Assembly: GCF_002217355.1 (NCBI RefSeq)
Contig: NZ_MUHA01000004.1
Span: 105,977-147,864, forward strand
Length of the DNA: 41,888 nucleotides
Reading direction: 5' to 3'
Source: Flavobacterium oncorhynchi
GTDB taxonomy: Bacteria > Bacteroidota > Bacteroidia > Flavobacteriales > Flavobacteriaceae
The notes below the pieces were generated by a model, which worked only from the letters and a program-made list of their open reading frames with translations, was not told the DNA's origin and searched no databases. Of the stretch, positions 8,815-18,506 are shown piece by piece. Both the position numbers and the translations under genes were made by a program. How positions within the stretch are numbered: the stretch's first letter is position 1; every line of letters begins with the position of its first letter.

Positions 8815-11800
8815 ATGAAAAAAATTTTCTTAATCTTTATGATTGTTTTTACGGCGCAAGTTTCGCTTGCTCAGGTAAAAAATGTTAAAGGTGTGATTAC
8901 AGATTCTGATGGGATGCCGTTGCCGGGTGCATCTGTTGCTGTGCAAGGAGGTCAAAAAGGTTCTACTACCGATTTTGATGGATTGTACACTATTGAAGTT
9001 ACAAAAGGACAAACATTAGTTTTTACTTATGTAGGTCTTGAAACACAATCGATAGTTGTAGGTGATGCTACTACAATTAATGTTAAAATGGTACCAGCTG
9101 CATCAAATGCGTTAAACGAAGTAGTTGTTACTTCATTAGGTCTTAAGAAAACTAGAAAATCTCTTACTTATGCAGCTCAAGAACTTAAAGGAGAAGAGTT
9201 GACTCGTGTAAAAGATGCCAACGTTATTAATACAATTGCAGGTAAAGTTGCCGGTGTTGCAGTAACAAAAAGTTCTGCAGGTACTGGAGGATCTACAAAA
9301 GTACTTATTCGTGGTAACTCTTCTATATTAAACAGCCAGCCGCTTTACGTAATTGATGGTATTCCTTTGTATAATGGTAGTTCAAATCAGCCAAATGATT
9401 CATTTGGTAGTACTGCAGGAGGTAACCGTGACGGGGGAGATACAGTTTCTTTGATTAACCCTGACGATTATGAAGGAATGACCGTACTTAAAGGTGCAGC
9501 AGCATCTGTATTATACGGATCTCAAGGAGCAAATGGTGTTATTTTACTTTCTTCTAAGAAAAACAAAGAAAACAAAGGAAACTTAGCAGTTTCTTCTGTT
9601 ACTACTTTCGAATCTGTGCATTCTTTGCCAAAATTCCAAAATGAATATGGAACTTTAAATGCACAAAAATCTTGGGGAGGAAAAGTAGCTTCAAATGATT
9701 TTGTAAAAGACTTTTTTAATACAGGAGTTACGCAAATTACTTCTGCTTCATTTACAACAGGATCAGATATTGCTTCTACAACTTTATCTTATGCTAACAC
9801 TTCTTCTTCAGGGATTATTGAAGGTAACGGATTAAAGAAAAACAATTTTGGAATCCGTCAAACAGCTAAATTTTTCAACAATAAATTAACTGTTTCTGCT
9901 GATGCAAAATATACAAGCCAAACTATTGATAACAGACCGGTAAACGGACTTTATTCAAATCCTCTTACAGGTGTTTATTTGTTTCAAAGAGCAAATGACT
10001 TCAACTTTTACAAAGATAATTTCGAATCATTTATTCCTTCTAGAAACCTTTACGGACAAAATTTCTACACACCATTGGATGCTGATATCTACGTTCAAAA
10101 CCCTTATTGGTTAATTAATAGAAACAAATCTGTTGATAAAGATAATTTCTTTAACGGAAACATCGCTTTAGATTATAAAGCAAACAACTGGTTGAGCATT
10201 GGTGCAAGATACAGCTATAACAGAATCGAAAATGATTTTGATAAGAGAATTTATGCTACTACAAATAATTCTTTGTCTGGATATAATGGTAGATATATTA
10301 ATGTAGGTACATTAAGTACACAACGTTATGGAGATTTAATTGCTAAAATCAATACTAATTTCAACGAGAATTTCAGCTTTAATGCTATAGTAGGTGCTAG
10401 TATTAATAATACTTTAGCAAATCATTCAACTACTTTAGATTCTGGTATCACTCCAGGGCTTATTAATGCTAACTTATTTACATTAGGAAATTTTGGAAGT
10501 AACAAAGGTGTAGATAACTTAAATCTTCAAGCTACAGGTTCTGCTAGAGAAGTTCAATCTATATTTGCTTCTGCTACTTTTGGTTACAAAAACATGTTGT
10601 ATTTAGATATTACAGGACGTAATGACTGGTCGTCTACTTTAGTAAATACGGATACTCCATCATACTTTTACCCATCTGTGGGTGTGACTGCTCTTATTAG
10701 TGAAATGACAACTTTGCCAGAGTGGATTAACTTTGGAAAAGTAAGAGGAACTTATGCAGAAGTAGGAAACGACGTTTCGGCTTTCGTAACTTCTCCAAAA
10801 TCGACAGTTCAAGGAGGTATTATTATTCCTCCAACAGTAGGACCAAGACCAGGTGAATCTTTAAAACCTGAGTTAAAATCAGAATACGAATTTGGTACAG
10901 AATGGAGAATGTTTAATAACAGATTTGGTTTTGAGGTTTCTTACTACAATTCAGAAACTAAAAATCAATACATCCAAGTTCCTGCACCAAGTACTAACCC
11001 TTATGGTTATACAAATTATGGAATTAACGCTGGTAGTATCGAAAATCATGGTATTGAGCTTGTTCTTACTGGAAAAATCATCACTGGAGATAAATTCTCA
11101 TGGGATACTACAGTAAACTATTCTCAAAATAAAAACAAGGTTAAAGAAATTCCAGAAGAATTAGGAGGAACAATTCCTTTAACTCCTGTAAACAATATCA
11201 ACTACAGATATGCTTTAACAGAAGGAAGACCATTTGGAGTTATTGAAGGAAAAGGTATCGTTAAAAACGATAAAGGAGAAATTGTTTTAGATGACAAAGG
11301 AAACTTAGCAATTGAAGGAGCTTTCCGTGAAGTTGGTAATGCAAATCCTGATTTCATGTTAGGTTGGTCAAATACATTTAAGTTTGGTGCTTTTACAGCT
11401 AACTTCTTAATCGATGGACGTTTTGGAGGTGATGTAATGAGTATTACAGAATCTATGAATGATTTTTACGGAGTTTCAAAAAGAAGTGGAGATGCAAGAA
11501 ACGCTGGTGGTGTTCCTGTAAATGCAGTTATGCCTAATGGTACTAAAGTTACTTCAATGGATGCTCAAAAATATTACGAAGCAGTTGGCGGACTTAACGG
11601 AGCTACAGCTGAGTATGTATATGACGCTACAAACGTAAGTTTAAGAGAGGTTTCACTTGGCTATACTTTCAGTAAAAAAACATTGCCATTTGTTAATACA
11701 GCAACTTTATCATTAATCGCAAGAAATTTATTCTTCTTTTATAAAGATGCACCTTTTGATCCAAACATTGCTTTAAGTACAGGTCAAGGTTTACAAGGAG

Positions 11801-11862
11801 TTGATATTTATGGTTTGCCATCAACAAGAAGTATTGGTCTTAATTTAAATGTAACTTTCTAA
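8815..11862 (+). CDS. SusC-like TonB-dependent transporter 2
   Basis: This intact 1,015-residue SusC/RagA-family outer-membrane transporter imports oligosaccharides using TonB/ExbBD energy. It has a signal peptide ([20 protein letters not shown]), a carboxypeptidase-regulatory-like domain at about residues 24-100, a plug beginning at [20 protein letters not shown], and then a 22-strand-type barrel. Landmarks are LRGNS-like [20 protein letters not shown] in the plug, [12 protein letters not shown] in the barrel and the terminal strand ending [10 protein letters not shown]. It is related to the interrupted susC1 and is probably the functional importer of this locus. It is followed after 11 bases by its SusD partner. 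The substrate, chito-oligosaccharides or GlcNAc glycans, is inferred from the downstream NagB and GH20 genes. Confidence 0.93.
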   Translation: MKKIFLIFMIVFTAQVSLAQVKNVKGVITDSDGMPLPGASVAVQGGQKGSTTDFDGLYTIEVTKGQTLVFTYVGLETQSIVVGDATTINVKMVPAASNALNEVVVTSLGLKKTRKSLTYAAQELKGEELTRVKDANVINTIAGKVAGVAVTKSSAGTGGSTKVLIRGNSSILNSQPLYVIDGIPLYNGSSNQPNDSFGSTAGGNRDGGDTVSLINPDDYEGMTVLKGAAASVLYGSQGANGVILLSSKKNKENKGNLAVSSVTTFESVHSLPKFQNEYGTLNAQKSWGGKVASNDFVKDFFNTGVTQITSASFTTGSDIASTTLSYANTSSSGIIEGNGLKKNNFGIRQTAKFFNNKLTVSADAKYTSQTIDNRPVNGLYSNPLTGVYLFQRANDFNFYKDNFESFIPSRNLYGQNFYTPLDADIYVQNPYWLINRNKSVDKDNFFNGNIALDYKANNWLSIGARYSYNRIENDFDKRIYATTNNSLSGYNGRYINVGTLSTQRYGDLIAKINTNFNENFSFNAIVGASINNTLANHSTTLDSGITPGLINANLFTLGNFGSNKGVDNLNLQATGSAREVQSIFASATFGYKNMLYLDITGRNDWSSTLVNTDTPSYFYPSVGVTALISEMTTLPEWINFGKVRGTYAEVGNDVSAFVTSPKSTVQGGIIIPPTVGPRPGESLKPELKSEYEFGTEWRMFNNRFGFEVSYYNSETKNQYIQVPAPSTNPYGYTNYGINAGSIENHGIELVLTGKIITGDKFSWDTTVNYSQNKNKVKEIPEELGGTIPLTPVNNINYRYALTEGRPFGVIEGKGIVKNDKGEIVLDDKGNLAIEGAFREVGNANPDFMLGWSNTFKFGAFTANFLIDGRFGGDVMSITESMNDFYGVSKRSGDARNAGGVPVNAVMPNGTKVTSMDAQKYYEAVGGLNGATAEYVYDATNVSLREVSLGYTFSKKTLPFVNTATLSLIARNLFFFYKDAPFDPNIALSTGQGLQGVDIYGLPSTRSIGLNLNVTF

Positions 11863-11873
11863 TTTAAAATATC

Positions 11874-13451
11874 ATGAAAACAAACAATATAAAAAAATCA
11901 TTAATCTGTTTCGGTCTTTTAGCCTTAGTTGGTTGTACAGATAATTTCGATGAGATTAATAGTAATCCTGATGCTTTTACTCAAGAGGAAGTAACACAGG
12001 ACTTTAACCATATCTTAGGTCCTTTTAAAAATATGTTCGAGAATGTAATGGTAAATACTCCAGGTTGGAGATATCAAATTGCCATTGATTTATCAGCAAA
12101 TACTTGGGGAGGTTATTCAACAGCTCCAGGTTTTGATGGAGCAAATAATCTTTCTTACGCTCTTACTGATAAATGGAATGGAGCAGGATGGGAAGCTGCA
12201 TATTCACTTGTAATGGCAAATTTCTTAAAAGTTGAAAAAGAATCTAAAGGAAAATACGATCAGTTTTATGCACTTGCAACAATTATTAAAGTAGAAACTT
12301 TACATAAAGTAGCCGATGCTTGGGGACCAATTGTTTACTCTCAATTAGGAACTACTAATTCGACAATCGCATACGATTCTCAACAAGACGTTTATACAGC
12401 AATGTTTAAAGACTTAGATTTTGCAGTAAATGAATTAACGAGAAGAATAGATGCAAAAGAACCAAGTTCTTTTGTAAATACTGACCGTTCAACATATGCA
12501 GGAAGCTATGAAAAATGGGTGAGATATGCCAATTCATTACGTTTAAGATTAGCTATGCGTATTGTAAAAGTAAATCCAACATTAGCAAAAGCGGAAGCTG
12601 AAAAAGCGATGAGTCAAAAATTTGGTGTAATGACAGCTGCTACTGATACTTTTATGGTAACTAAAGATGTTTCACAACATCCTTTAAGAGTTGCGGCTTA
12701 CGAGTATAATGACAGCCGTATGTCTGCAGATATGGAGTCTATCATGGGAGGTTATAATGATCCTAGAATGAAAGCTTACTTTGCAACATCAGAACAATTT
12801 CCTGATCAGTACAAAGGAATTCGTACAGGAGGAATACTTGGAGATAAAACATTACACATGAAATTTTCAAATTTCGGAAAAGTAATAAAAGATGACAAAC
12901 AAGTAGTTTGGATGAATGCTGCCGAAGTGTACTTCTTAAGAGCTGAAGGTGCTTTAAGAGGCTGGAATATGGGAGGTGATGCTGAATCATTGTACAAAGC
13001 TGGTATTGCTGCATCTTTTGATCAGCTTGCTACAGGAGGCGCTGCTGAATATACTGCAAACAATGTAAATACAGCAAAAGATTATGTAGATCCAGTTGCT
13101 CCATTCAATAGTGGTTTAGCGGTAAATAAAGTTACTGTTGCTTGGGATAATACTGCAAGTAATGAAGTGAAACTTCAAAAAATTATTACTCAAAAATGGA
13201 TTGCTAACTTCCCTGACGGACAAGAAGCTTGGTCTGATCACCGTAGAACAGGTTATCCTAAATTATTACCAATTCTTAATAATCAAAGTGCTGGTGTAGT
13301 TACTACTCAATTTGGAGTAAGAAGAATAAACTTTGTTCAAAGTGAAAGAGATGGAAATCCAGAAGGAGTTAAAACAGGTGTTGCAAAACTTGGAGGTCCA
13401 GATAATGGAGGAACTAGAACTTGGTGGGATACTACTGGTCCGAACTTCTAA
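11874..13451 (+). CDS. SusD-like outer-membrane lipoprotein 2
   Basis: This 525-residue SusD/RagB-family lipoprotein is paired with SusC2. The signal peptide ends in LLALVGC with the lipidated cysteine at residue 21, followed by TDNFDEINSNPDAF, a start typical of the SusD-like_2 subfamily. Recognisable family segments are YEKWVRYANSLRLRLAMRI, AAEVYFLRAEGALRGWNMGG and QKWIANFPDGQEAWSDHRR, ending with RINFVQSE and a C-terminal WWDT. It starts at ATG 11874, 11 bases after the susC2 stop, so the pair is cotranscribed. It should bind the glycan at the cell surface and hand it to SusC2. The ligand is inferred from the neighbouring genes. Confidence 0.92.
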   Translation: MKTNNIKKSLICFGLLALVGCTDNFDEINSNPDAFTQEEVTQDFNHILGPFKNMFENVMVNTPGWRYQIAIDLSANTWGGYSTAPGFDGANNLSYALTDKWNGAGWEAAYSLVMANFLKVEKESKGKYDQFYALATIIKVETLHKVADAWGPIVYSQLGTTNSTIAYDSQQDVYTAMFKDLDFAVNELTRRIDAKEPSSFVNTDRSTYAGSYEKWVRYANSLRLRLAMRIVKVNPTLAKAEAEKAMSQKFGVMTAATDTFMVTKDVSQHPLRVAAYEYNDSRMSADMESIMGGYNDPRMKAYFATSEQFPDQYKGIRTGGILGDKTLHMKFSNFGKVIKDDKQVVWMNAAEVYFLRAEGALRGWNMGGDAESLYKAGIAASFDQLATGGAAEYTANNVNTAKDYVDPVAPFNSGLAVNKVTVAWDNTASNEVKLQKIITQKWIANFPDGQEAWSDHRRTGYPKLLPILNNQSAGVVTTQFGVRRINFVQSERDGNPEGVKTGVAKLGGPDNGGTRTWWDTTGPNF

Positions 13452-13483
13452 AAACAGAGTATAAGAATTTAAGTTTGGTTAGT

Positions 13484-13519
13484 GAATGGTATAGGCAGTG
13501 AAAGTTGTCTATACCATTT
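13484..13519 (+). other. Stem-loop between susD2 and nagB
   Basis: AATGGTATAG at 13485-13494 and CTATACCATT at 13509-13518 form a 10-bp stem that can extend inward through a G:T, a C:G and an A:T pair. There is no clear T tract after it, so it is more likely a processing, stabilising or attenuating hairpin than a full terminator. It could set different expression for the transporter and the deaminase. Confidence 0.5.
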
Positions 13520-13557
13520 CAAAAACCAAAATTGTAAATACAAAAAAAAGAAAATAA

Positions 13558-15495
13558 ATGAAAAGTGCTTTAGAAATAAAACCTGATATCAGCTATAAAA
13601 GCGCGGGAAAATTTGAAGAAACAAGATTTGAGAAAATCCATAACGAAATCTTCAAAAATTCTGCAGAAGCTTCTGTAATTGTAGCGCAGGAAATTGCGCA
13701 GTTAATTAGATCTAAGCAGGAAAAAAATAAAACCTGCGTATTGGGTTTAGCCACAGGTTCTTCTCCTATAAAAGTGTATGAGGAATTAGTGAGAATGCAC
13801 AAAGAAGAAGGCTTAAGTTTTAGCAATGTAGTTACTTTTAATTTGGATGAATATTATCCAATGAGTAAAGAGAACAATCAGAGCTATCATTATTTCATGC
13901 ATCAGCATCTTTTTAATCATATCGATATCAATCCTGAGAATGTAAATATTCCAGACGGTACAGTTGCAATTGATGAATTAAATCAATACTGTATCGATTA
14001 TGAAATGAATATTAAAAATGCAGGAGGTCTTGATTTTCAGTTATTAGGAATTGGCCGTACAGGTCACGTAGGTTTCAACGAACCGGGTTCACATATTAAT
14101 TCTGGTACCAGAATTATTACTCTGGATCATATTACAAGAGTTGATGCCTCATCAGATTTTAATGGAATTGATAATGTGCCAAAAAGAGCCATTACAATGG
14201 GAGTTTCGACCATCATGCGATCAAAAAGGATCGTACTTATGGCTTGGGGACAAAACAAAGCCGATATCATCAAAAGAACTACTCAAGGCGATATCAGCTC
14301 AGAAGTTCCAGCTACATTTTTGCAAAATCATCCTAACGCAACCTTTGTTTTAGATCAGTCAGCTGCATCAGAATTGACACGTTTTAAAACTCCTTGGCTG
14401 GTTGGAGAATGCATTTGGAATCAGGAATTAAAAAGCAAAGCGATTGTTTGGTTGTGCCAAAAAACAAAACAATCAATCTTGAAATTAACCGACAGAGATT
14501 ACAATAACAACGGAATGTCTGATCTATTGGCACAAGAAGGTTCTGCGTATGATTTGAACATTAATATGTTCAATGTTTTACAACATACCATTACAGGATG
14601 GCCGGGAGGAAAACCTAATACAGATGATTCGCATCGTCCGGAAAGAGCTAATCCTGCAAAAAAACGAGTAATTCTTTTTAGTCCGCATCCAGATGATGAT
14701 GTGATTTCTATGGGAGGAACTTTTTCAAAATTGATAAAACAAGGTCACGACGTACATGTTGTATATCAAACCTCTGGAAATATTGCTGTTACAGATGATG
14801 AAGCTTTAAAGTTTGCTGAGGTTGCCAAAGATTTTGTTGGTGAAGCAGGAAGTGGGATCAACTTTAAATCTGTAATTGAATTTTTAAACCATAAATCAGA
14901 AAACGAAATTGATTCTCTTGAAGTTCGAAAACTAAAAGGATTAATACGAAGAAGAGAATCGTATGCTGCAACAAGATATATTGGACTAAAAGATGAAAAA
15001 ACTCATTTCTTAGATCTTCCGTTTTACGAAACAGGACAAGTAAAGAAAAATCCGTTAGGACCAGAAGATATTGCTATTGTAAAAGAAATTATCGCCAGAA
15101 TAAAACCACATCAAGTATTTGCAGCAGGAGATTTAGCAGATCCACACGGAACTCATGAAGTTTGTTTGAATGCGATTTTTGCCGCAATGGGTGAATTAAA
15201 ATCTGAAAAATACATGGATGATTGCTGGTTATGGCTGTATAGAGGTGCGTGGCAAGAATGGGACATTAATGAAATTGATATGGCTGTTCCCCTTTCTCCA
15301 TCAGAAGTGCTTTTAAAACGTCATGCTATTTTGTATCACCAGTCTCAAAAAGACCGTGTAATGTTTCAAGGAAATGATTCAAGAGAGTTTTGGGTTAGAG
15401 CCGAAGACAGAAATAAAAATACCGCTATTCTTTATGATGAATTAGGATTGGCAGAATATGAAGCAATCGAAGCTTTTAAACGTTTCGATTACTAA
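13558..15495 (+). CDS. nagB: Glucosamine-6-phosphate deaminase fused to a PIG-L-type deacetylase domain
   Basis: This 645-residue cytoplasmic protein has two domains. Residues about 20-310 are a NagB domain converting glucosamine-6-phosphate to fructose-6-phosphate and ammonia. The visible motifs are LATGSSP (64-70), FNLDEYY with D97, and GIGRTGHVGFNEPGS (164-178) with H170 and E175. The position of E. coli NagB Asp141 appears to be Thr168, a pattern I believe is shared by the long Bacteroidota NagB proteins. Residues about 370-600 resemble PIG-L/LmbE zinc deacetylases, with the SPHPDDDV motif (H377, D379, D380) and the DPHGTH motif (H530, H533). It is about 380 residues longer than E. coli NagB. 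The second domain might deacetylate an N-acetyl sugar such as GlcNAc-6-phosphate, since no nagA is visible here; that is inference. It follows susD2 by 106 bases. Confidence 0.9.
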   Translation: MKSALEIKPDISYKSAGKFEETRFEKIHNEIFKNSAEASVIVAQEIAQLIRSKQEKNKTCVLGLATGSSPIKVYEELVRMHKEEGLSFSNVVTFNLDEYYPMSKENNQSYHYFMHQHLFNHIDINPENVNIPDGTVAIDELNQYCIDYEMNIKNAGGLDFQLLGIGRTGHVGFNEPGSHINSGTRIITLDHITRVDASSDFNGIDNVPKRAITMGVSTIMRSKRIVLMAWGQNKADIIKRTTQGDISSEVPATFLQNHPNATFVLDQSAASELTRFKTPWLVGECIWNQELKSKAIVWLCQKTKQSILKLTDRDYNNNGMSDLLAQEGSAYDLNINMFNVLQHTITGWPGGKPNTDDSHRPERANPAKKRVILFSPHPDDDVISMGGTFSKLIKQGHDVHVVYQTSGNIAVTDDEALKFAEVAKDFVGEAGSGINFKSVIEFLNHKSENEIDSLEVRKLKGLIRRRESYAATRYIGLKDEKTHFLDLPFYETGQVKKNPLGPEDIAIVKEIIARIKPHQVFAAGDLADPHGTHEVCLNAIFAAMGELKSEKYMDDCWLWLYRGAWQEWDINEIDMAVPLSPSEVLLKRHAILYHQSQKDRVMFQGNDSREFWVRAEDRNKNTAILYDELGLAEYEAIEAFKRFDY

Positions 15496-15647
15496 AAAAA
15501 CAGATTCGGTTAGAACGAATCAAATTACAAAATTCAGATTGATTTCGCAGCGATTAGTGAGGTTCAATAAGATTCTATCTGAGTTTTGTTTCTTTTATCT
15601 ATTTATTAATGTTGTCTTAGGATAACATCTTTTCAAAAACAGTAAAA

Positions 15648-17714
15648 ATGAAATATTTATTTGTCCTACTATTAGCAGGTGTAACCTCTAGCGCTCAAAT
15701 TCAGAAAGAGCAGTTAAATCTTATGCCTTGGCCTCAGAGTGTTGTATTAAACGACGGAAATTTTGCTTTAAACAAAAACTTTAAAGTAAACATTACTGGA
15801 AATCCTAATCCAAGAATTTTTGGAGGAGTAACTCGTTTTTTACGTCGCTTAGATGGTAGAACAGGAATTTTCTTTCAGCAGGGTTTTATCACAAAATTAA
15901 ATGAAGTTCCAAATGCCGAACTGCAAATTAATTGTACTAAAAGTGGTAAAATTGGTTTATACGAAGATGAAAGTTATCATTTAGATATCAAACAAAATAA
16001 AATTACGATAAACGCAACAAGCGATTTAGGTGCTTTACACGGACTTGAAACGTTGTTACAAATGCTGCAAAATAATAGTAGTTCATTTTATTTTCCAGTT
16101 TCTAAAATTTCAGATTTTCCAAGATTTACATGGAGAGGTTTAATGATAGATGCTTCAAGACACTTTCAGCCGGTTGATGTAATTAAAAGAAATCTAGATG
16201 GATTGGCAGCAATGAAAATGAATGTGTTTCATTGGCATTTAGTTGACGACCAAGGTTGGAGAATTGAAATGAAAAAACATCCAAAACTAATAGAATTAGC
16301 TTCGGATGGAATGTATTACACACAAGAGGAAATTAAAAATATCGTAAAATATGCTGAAGAGCGCGGTATTTTGATAGTTCCAGAAATAGATGTTCCAGGT
16401 CATGCATCTGCAATACTTACAGCTTATCCAGAAATTGGCAGTAAAGTGATTACATTGACAGGAGGAACTTCCGAAAAAAATATTCAAGGTACAGCAATCG
16501 CTACCTATGGAATTGAAAGAAATGCGGGTATTTTTTCGCCAACATTAGATCCTTCAAATCCTAAAACATATCAAATATTAAGTGAACTTTTTGATGAAGT
16601 ATGTCCATTATTTCCAGGAGCTTATTTTCATATTGGAGGAGATGAGAATGAAGGAAAAGACTGGGATGAAAATCCAAAAATTCAAGAGTTTAAAAAGAAA
16701 AATAAGTTAACAACTAACCATGAATTGCAAACTTATTTCACCATGCAGTTAGTTCCGATGCTTAAAAAACACGGAAAGCAATTAATGGGTTGGGAAGAGA
16801 TTTTGACAAAAAACATGTCAAAAGATGCTATTATTCATGCATGGAGAGGACCAAACGAAGGCGTTGTTGCAGGTCAGTCATTGATTGATGCTGTTAAAAA
16901 AGGATATAAGACTGTAATGTCAAATGGATATTATGTCGATTTGTTGTACCCAATAGAAAGTCATTATTTAAATGATCCGATGCCAAAAGGTGCAGTTTTA
17001 TCGGCAGAAGAAAAAGCAAGAGTTTTAGGTGGAGAAGCAACAATGTGGACAGAACTTGTAACTCCTACAACTATCGATTCTAGACTTTGGCCAAGAACTG
17101 CAGCAATTGCAGAAAGACTTTGGTCTGCTGAAGATATTACCGATATGACTAGTATGAGAAAACGTCTTGATGTAGTCTCTTTCCGATTAGAAGAACTTGG
17201 ATTAACACACATTCGTAACAAAGCGGTTATTTTAAGAAACATTTCTAATAATCAAAATATAGAAGCATTAGAGGAATTTTCGAATGTTTGTGAACCATTA
17301 AAAGGGTATAAAAGAAACAAGGGAGGAACTGAATATCAAATGTACTCTCCGTTTACACTTTTTGCAGATGCTTGCGGACCAGATGCAAAAGATTCATTAG
17401 CTTTTAATGATGCTGTAAGTCAGTATTTAGCAAATAAAACACCAGAGAATAAAGCTAAAGTGACGGCATTCTTTACCAGATGGATTGCGCTTAATAAAGA
17501 ATTAACGGATTTGAGTGCAAATGCGCCTTTAGTGCAGCCGTTTTTACCTTTGGCAAAAAGCTTAAGCGATGCATCAAGAGGATTGTTGCTTGTGTTAGAC
17601 AATAAGTCGCAATTAAAAGCAGATGAGCTTAAAAATTTAATTGAACAATGCAATAGTAAAGATCATGCTGATGTCGAATTATCAGTTTATGAAAGTCTTA
17701 AAAAATTAATATAA
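15648..17714 (+). CDS. Secreted GH20 beta-N-acetylhexosaminidase
   Basis: This 688-residue exo-glycosidase removes terminal GlcNAc (or GalNAc) from chito-oligosaccharides or glycans. It has a short signal peptide ending near TSSAQ (residue 17), a GH20b N-terminal domain starting at LMPWPQSV, and a catalytic barrel from about residue 155 (FTWRGLMIDASRHFQ). HWHLVDDQGWRIE and PEIDVPGHA follow, and the catalytic Asp-Glu pair D332-E333 lies in HIGGDENEGKDW. WGxEE-like LMGWEEIL and ATMWTELV line the active site. Roughly 170 C-terminal residues form a helical extension. Retaining, substrate-assisted catalysis is the family mechanism. It lies 152 bases after nagB on the same strand and completes a chitobiose-to-GlcNAc route. 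Its location is probably periplasmic, as there is no lipobox and no type IX sorting domain. Confidence 0.93.
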   Translation: MKYLFVLLLAGVTSSAQIQKEQLNLMPWPQSVVLNDGNFALNKNFKVNITGNPNPRIFGGVTRFLRRLDGRTGIFFQQGFITKLNEVPNAELQINCTKSGKIGLYEDESYHLDIKQNKITINATSDLGALHGLETLLQMLQNNSSSFYFPVSKISDFPRFTWRGLMIDASRHFQPVDVIKRNLDGLAAMKMNVFHWHLVDDQGWRIEMKKHPKLIELASDGMYYTQEEIKNIVKYAEERGILIVPEIDVPGHASAILTAYPEIGSKVITLTGGTSEKNIQGTAIATYGIERNAGIFSPTLDPSNPKTYQILSELFDEVCPLFPGAYFHIGGDENEGKDWDENPKIQEFKKKNKLTTNHELQTYFTMQLVPMLKKHGKQLMGWEEILTKNMSKDAIIHAWRGPNEGVVAGQSLIDAVKKGYKTVMSNGYYVDLLYPIESHYLNDPMPKGAVLSAEEKARVLGGEATMWTELVTPTTIDSRLWPRTAAIAERLWSAEDITDMTSMRKRLDVVSFRLEELGLTHIRNKAVILRNISNNQNIEALEEFSNVCEPLKGYKRNKGGTEYQMYSPFTLFADACGPDAKDSLAFNDAVSQYLANKTPENKAKVTAFFTRWIALNKELTDLSANAPLVQPFLPLAKSLSDASRGLLLVLDNKSQLKADELKNLIEQCNSKDHADVELSVYESLKKLI

Positions 17715-17776
17715 TGAGTTTGGTTTGAGTTAGTACTTAGTAAGTTGTGTTGCCTGAATTATTTAGTAATTTTTTT

Positions 17777-17803
17777 ATCTCTGTCAGGTTTTCTGACAGA
17801 GAT
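17777..17803. other. Perfect stem-loop downstream of the GH20 gene
   Basis: ATCTCTGTCAG at 17777-17787 and CTGACAGAGAT at 17793-17803 form an 11-bp perfect stem with a 5-base loop. It is preceded, not followed, by a T run, so it fits poorly as a terminator on either strand. It may stabilise the 3' end of the GH20 mRNA. Confidence 0.5.
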
Positions 17804-17975
17804 AAATAGGGCAAAATTTGCTGAAGACAGCTCTTTTATGATAAACAGAAATAGAATATTGGAACGGTTAAAATTGAGTTTGGTTATTTATTTTTTAATC
17901 TAAATTTTATTTCAGAATAATGATCAAATTTGGGTGATTTGTTATTTGGTTTTCACTCAAATGCGAACATTATAA

Positions 17976-18005
17976 AGCCTGGTAATTTTATTACCAGGCT
18001 TTTTT
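17976..18005. terminator. Bidirectional terminator between the GH20 gene and the radical SAM operon
   Basis: AGCCTGGTAA at 17976-17985 and TTACCAGGCT at 17991-18000 form a perfect 10-bp stem with a 5-base loop. On the plus strand T5 follows; on the minus strand TTTAT follows. It sits where the two convergent transcripts meet. Confidence 0.85.
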
Positions 18006-18006
18006 A

Positions 18007-18204
18007 TTAATGCATGTTTCCTAGTTTGAAGTTTGCTGCGCAGGTGCCAAAACCAATTACAAAACCAATAATGGCGAACAGTATAATTTTCAATGAAGTT
18101 TTTCTATCGCGTGAGATAAAAATCAGGCGTAGAATCCCAGCAAGAAAAGCAATTACACTTATAAAAGCAGCCATACCTCCAATTGCGACTAAAGGGTTAT
18201 TCAT
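18007..18204 (-). CDS. Small two-helix membrane protein with an IGFGTC motif (copy 2)
   Basis: This 65-residue protein is of unknown function. It has two hydrophobic segments (about 8-28 and 38-57) separated by the basic loop FISRDRKTSLK. By the positive-inside rule the loop is cytoplasmic and both termini face outwards. Near the outer end of helix 2 lies IGFGTCAAN, with Cys54 as the only cysteine. The same IGFGTC motif occurs at the same place in the small protein encoded upstream, so the two are paralogues. It is the last gene of the minus-strand cluster with the radical SAM and Lgt-like genes and ends 2 bases from a terminator. The 116-base gap before it could hold its own promoter. It could be a substrate or a subunit of the system; I do not recognise the family. 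Confidence 0.75.
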   Translation of the reverse strand: MNNPLVAIGGMAAFISVIAFLAGILRLIFISRDRKTSLKIILFAIIGFVIGFGTCAANFKLGNMH

Positions 18205-18320
18205 AACAGATAGTTTAATTTATTTTTTGAAAGTAAAATATTTTTTTAGTTCTAAAATTAGAGTTATTGATGATTTTATCAAAAATGATATTGTCAATTT
18301 TGCTCAAAAGAACACAGAGT

Positions 18321-18488
18321 TTAACTCAGCATAGCAACGCAAGTTCCAAATCCTATAACTACAATGATTATTGGTATCAACATAATTGTTAAAAAGAATT
18401 TTTTGTTTTCTTTTCCAGAAATTAAACCAATCAATCCAACTAAGAACATCACAGCGAGGATGAATCCAAGAAATAGTAATCCTTCCAT
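18321..18488 (-). CDS. Small two-helix membrane protein with an IGFGTC motif (copy 1)
   Basis: This is a 55-residue protein. The sequence MEGLLFLGFILAVMF begins helix 1, followed by the charged loop SGKENKKF and helix 2, ending IVVIGFGTCVAMLS. Cys50 is its only cysteine and is placed exactly as in the adjacent paralogue. The start ATG at 18486-18488 lies 18 bases after the stop of the radical SAM gene, so the two are probably cotranscribed. The predicted topology has the charged loop inside and both ends outside, with the cysteine near the outer membrane-water boundary. FGTC resembles a lipobox only loosely, since Thr is unusual just before the cysteine and the motif is at the C-terminus. The function is unknown. 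Conservation in tandem and the operon context argue that it is a real gene despite its length. Confidence 0.7.
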   Translation of the reverse strand: MEGLLFLGFILAVMFLVGLIGLISGKENKKFFLTIMLIPIIIVVIGFGTCVAMLS

Positions 18489-18506
18489 ATTTAAAAAGCT
18501 TGTAAA

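Noticed and set aside
17715..17975. A possible chitinase remnant after the GH20 gene
   Set aside because: I found no GH18 motif such as DxxDxDxE in any frame of this spacer.
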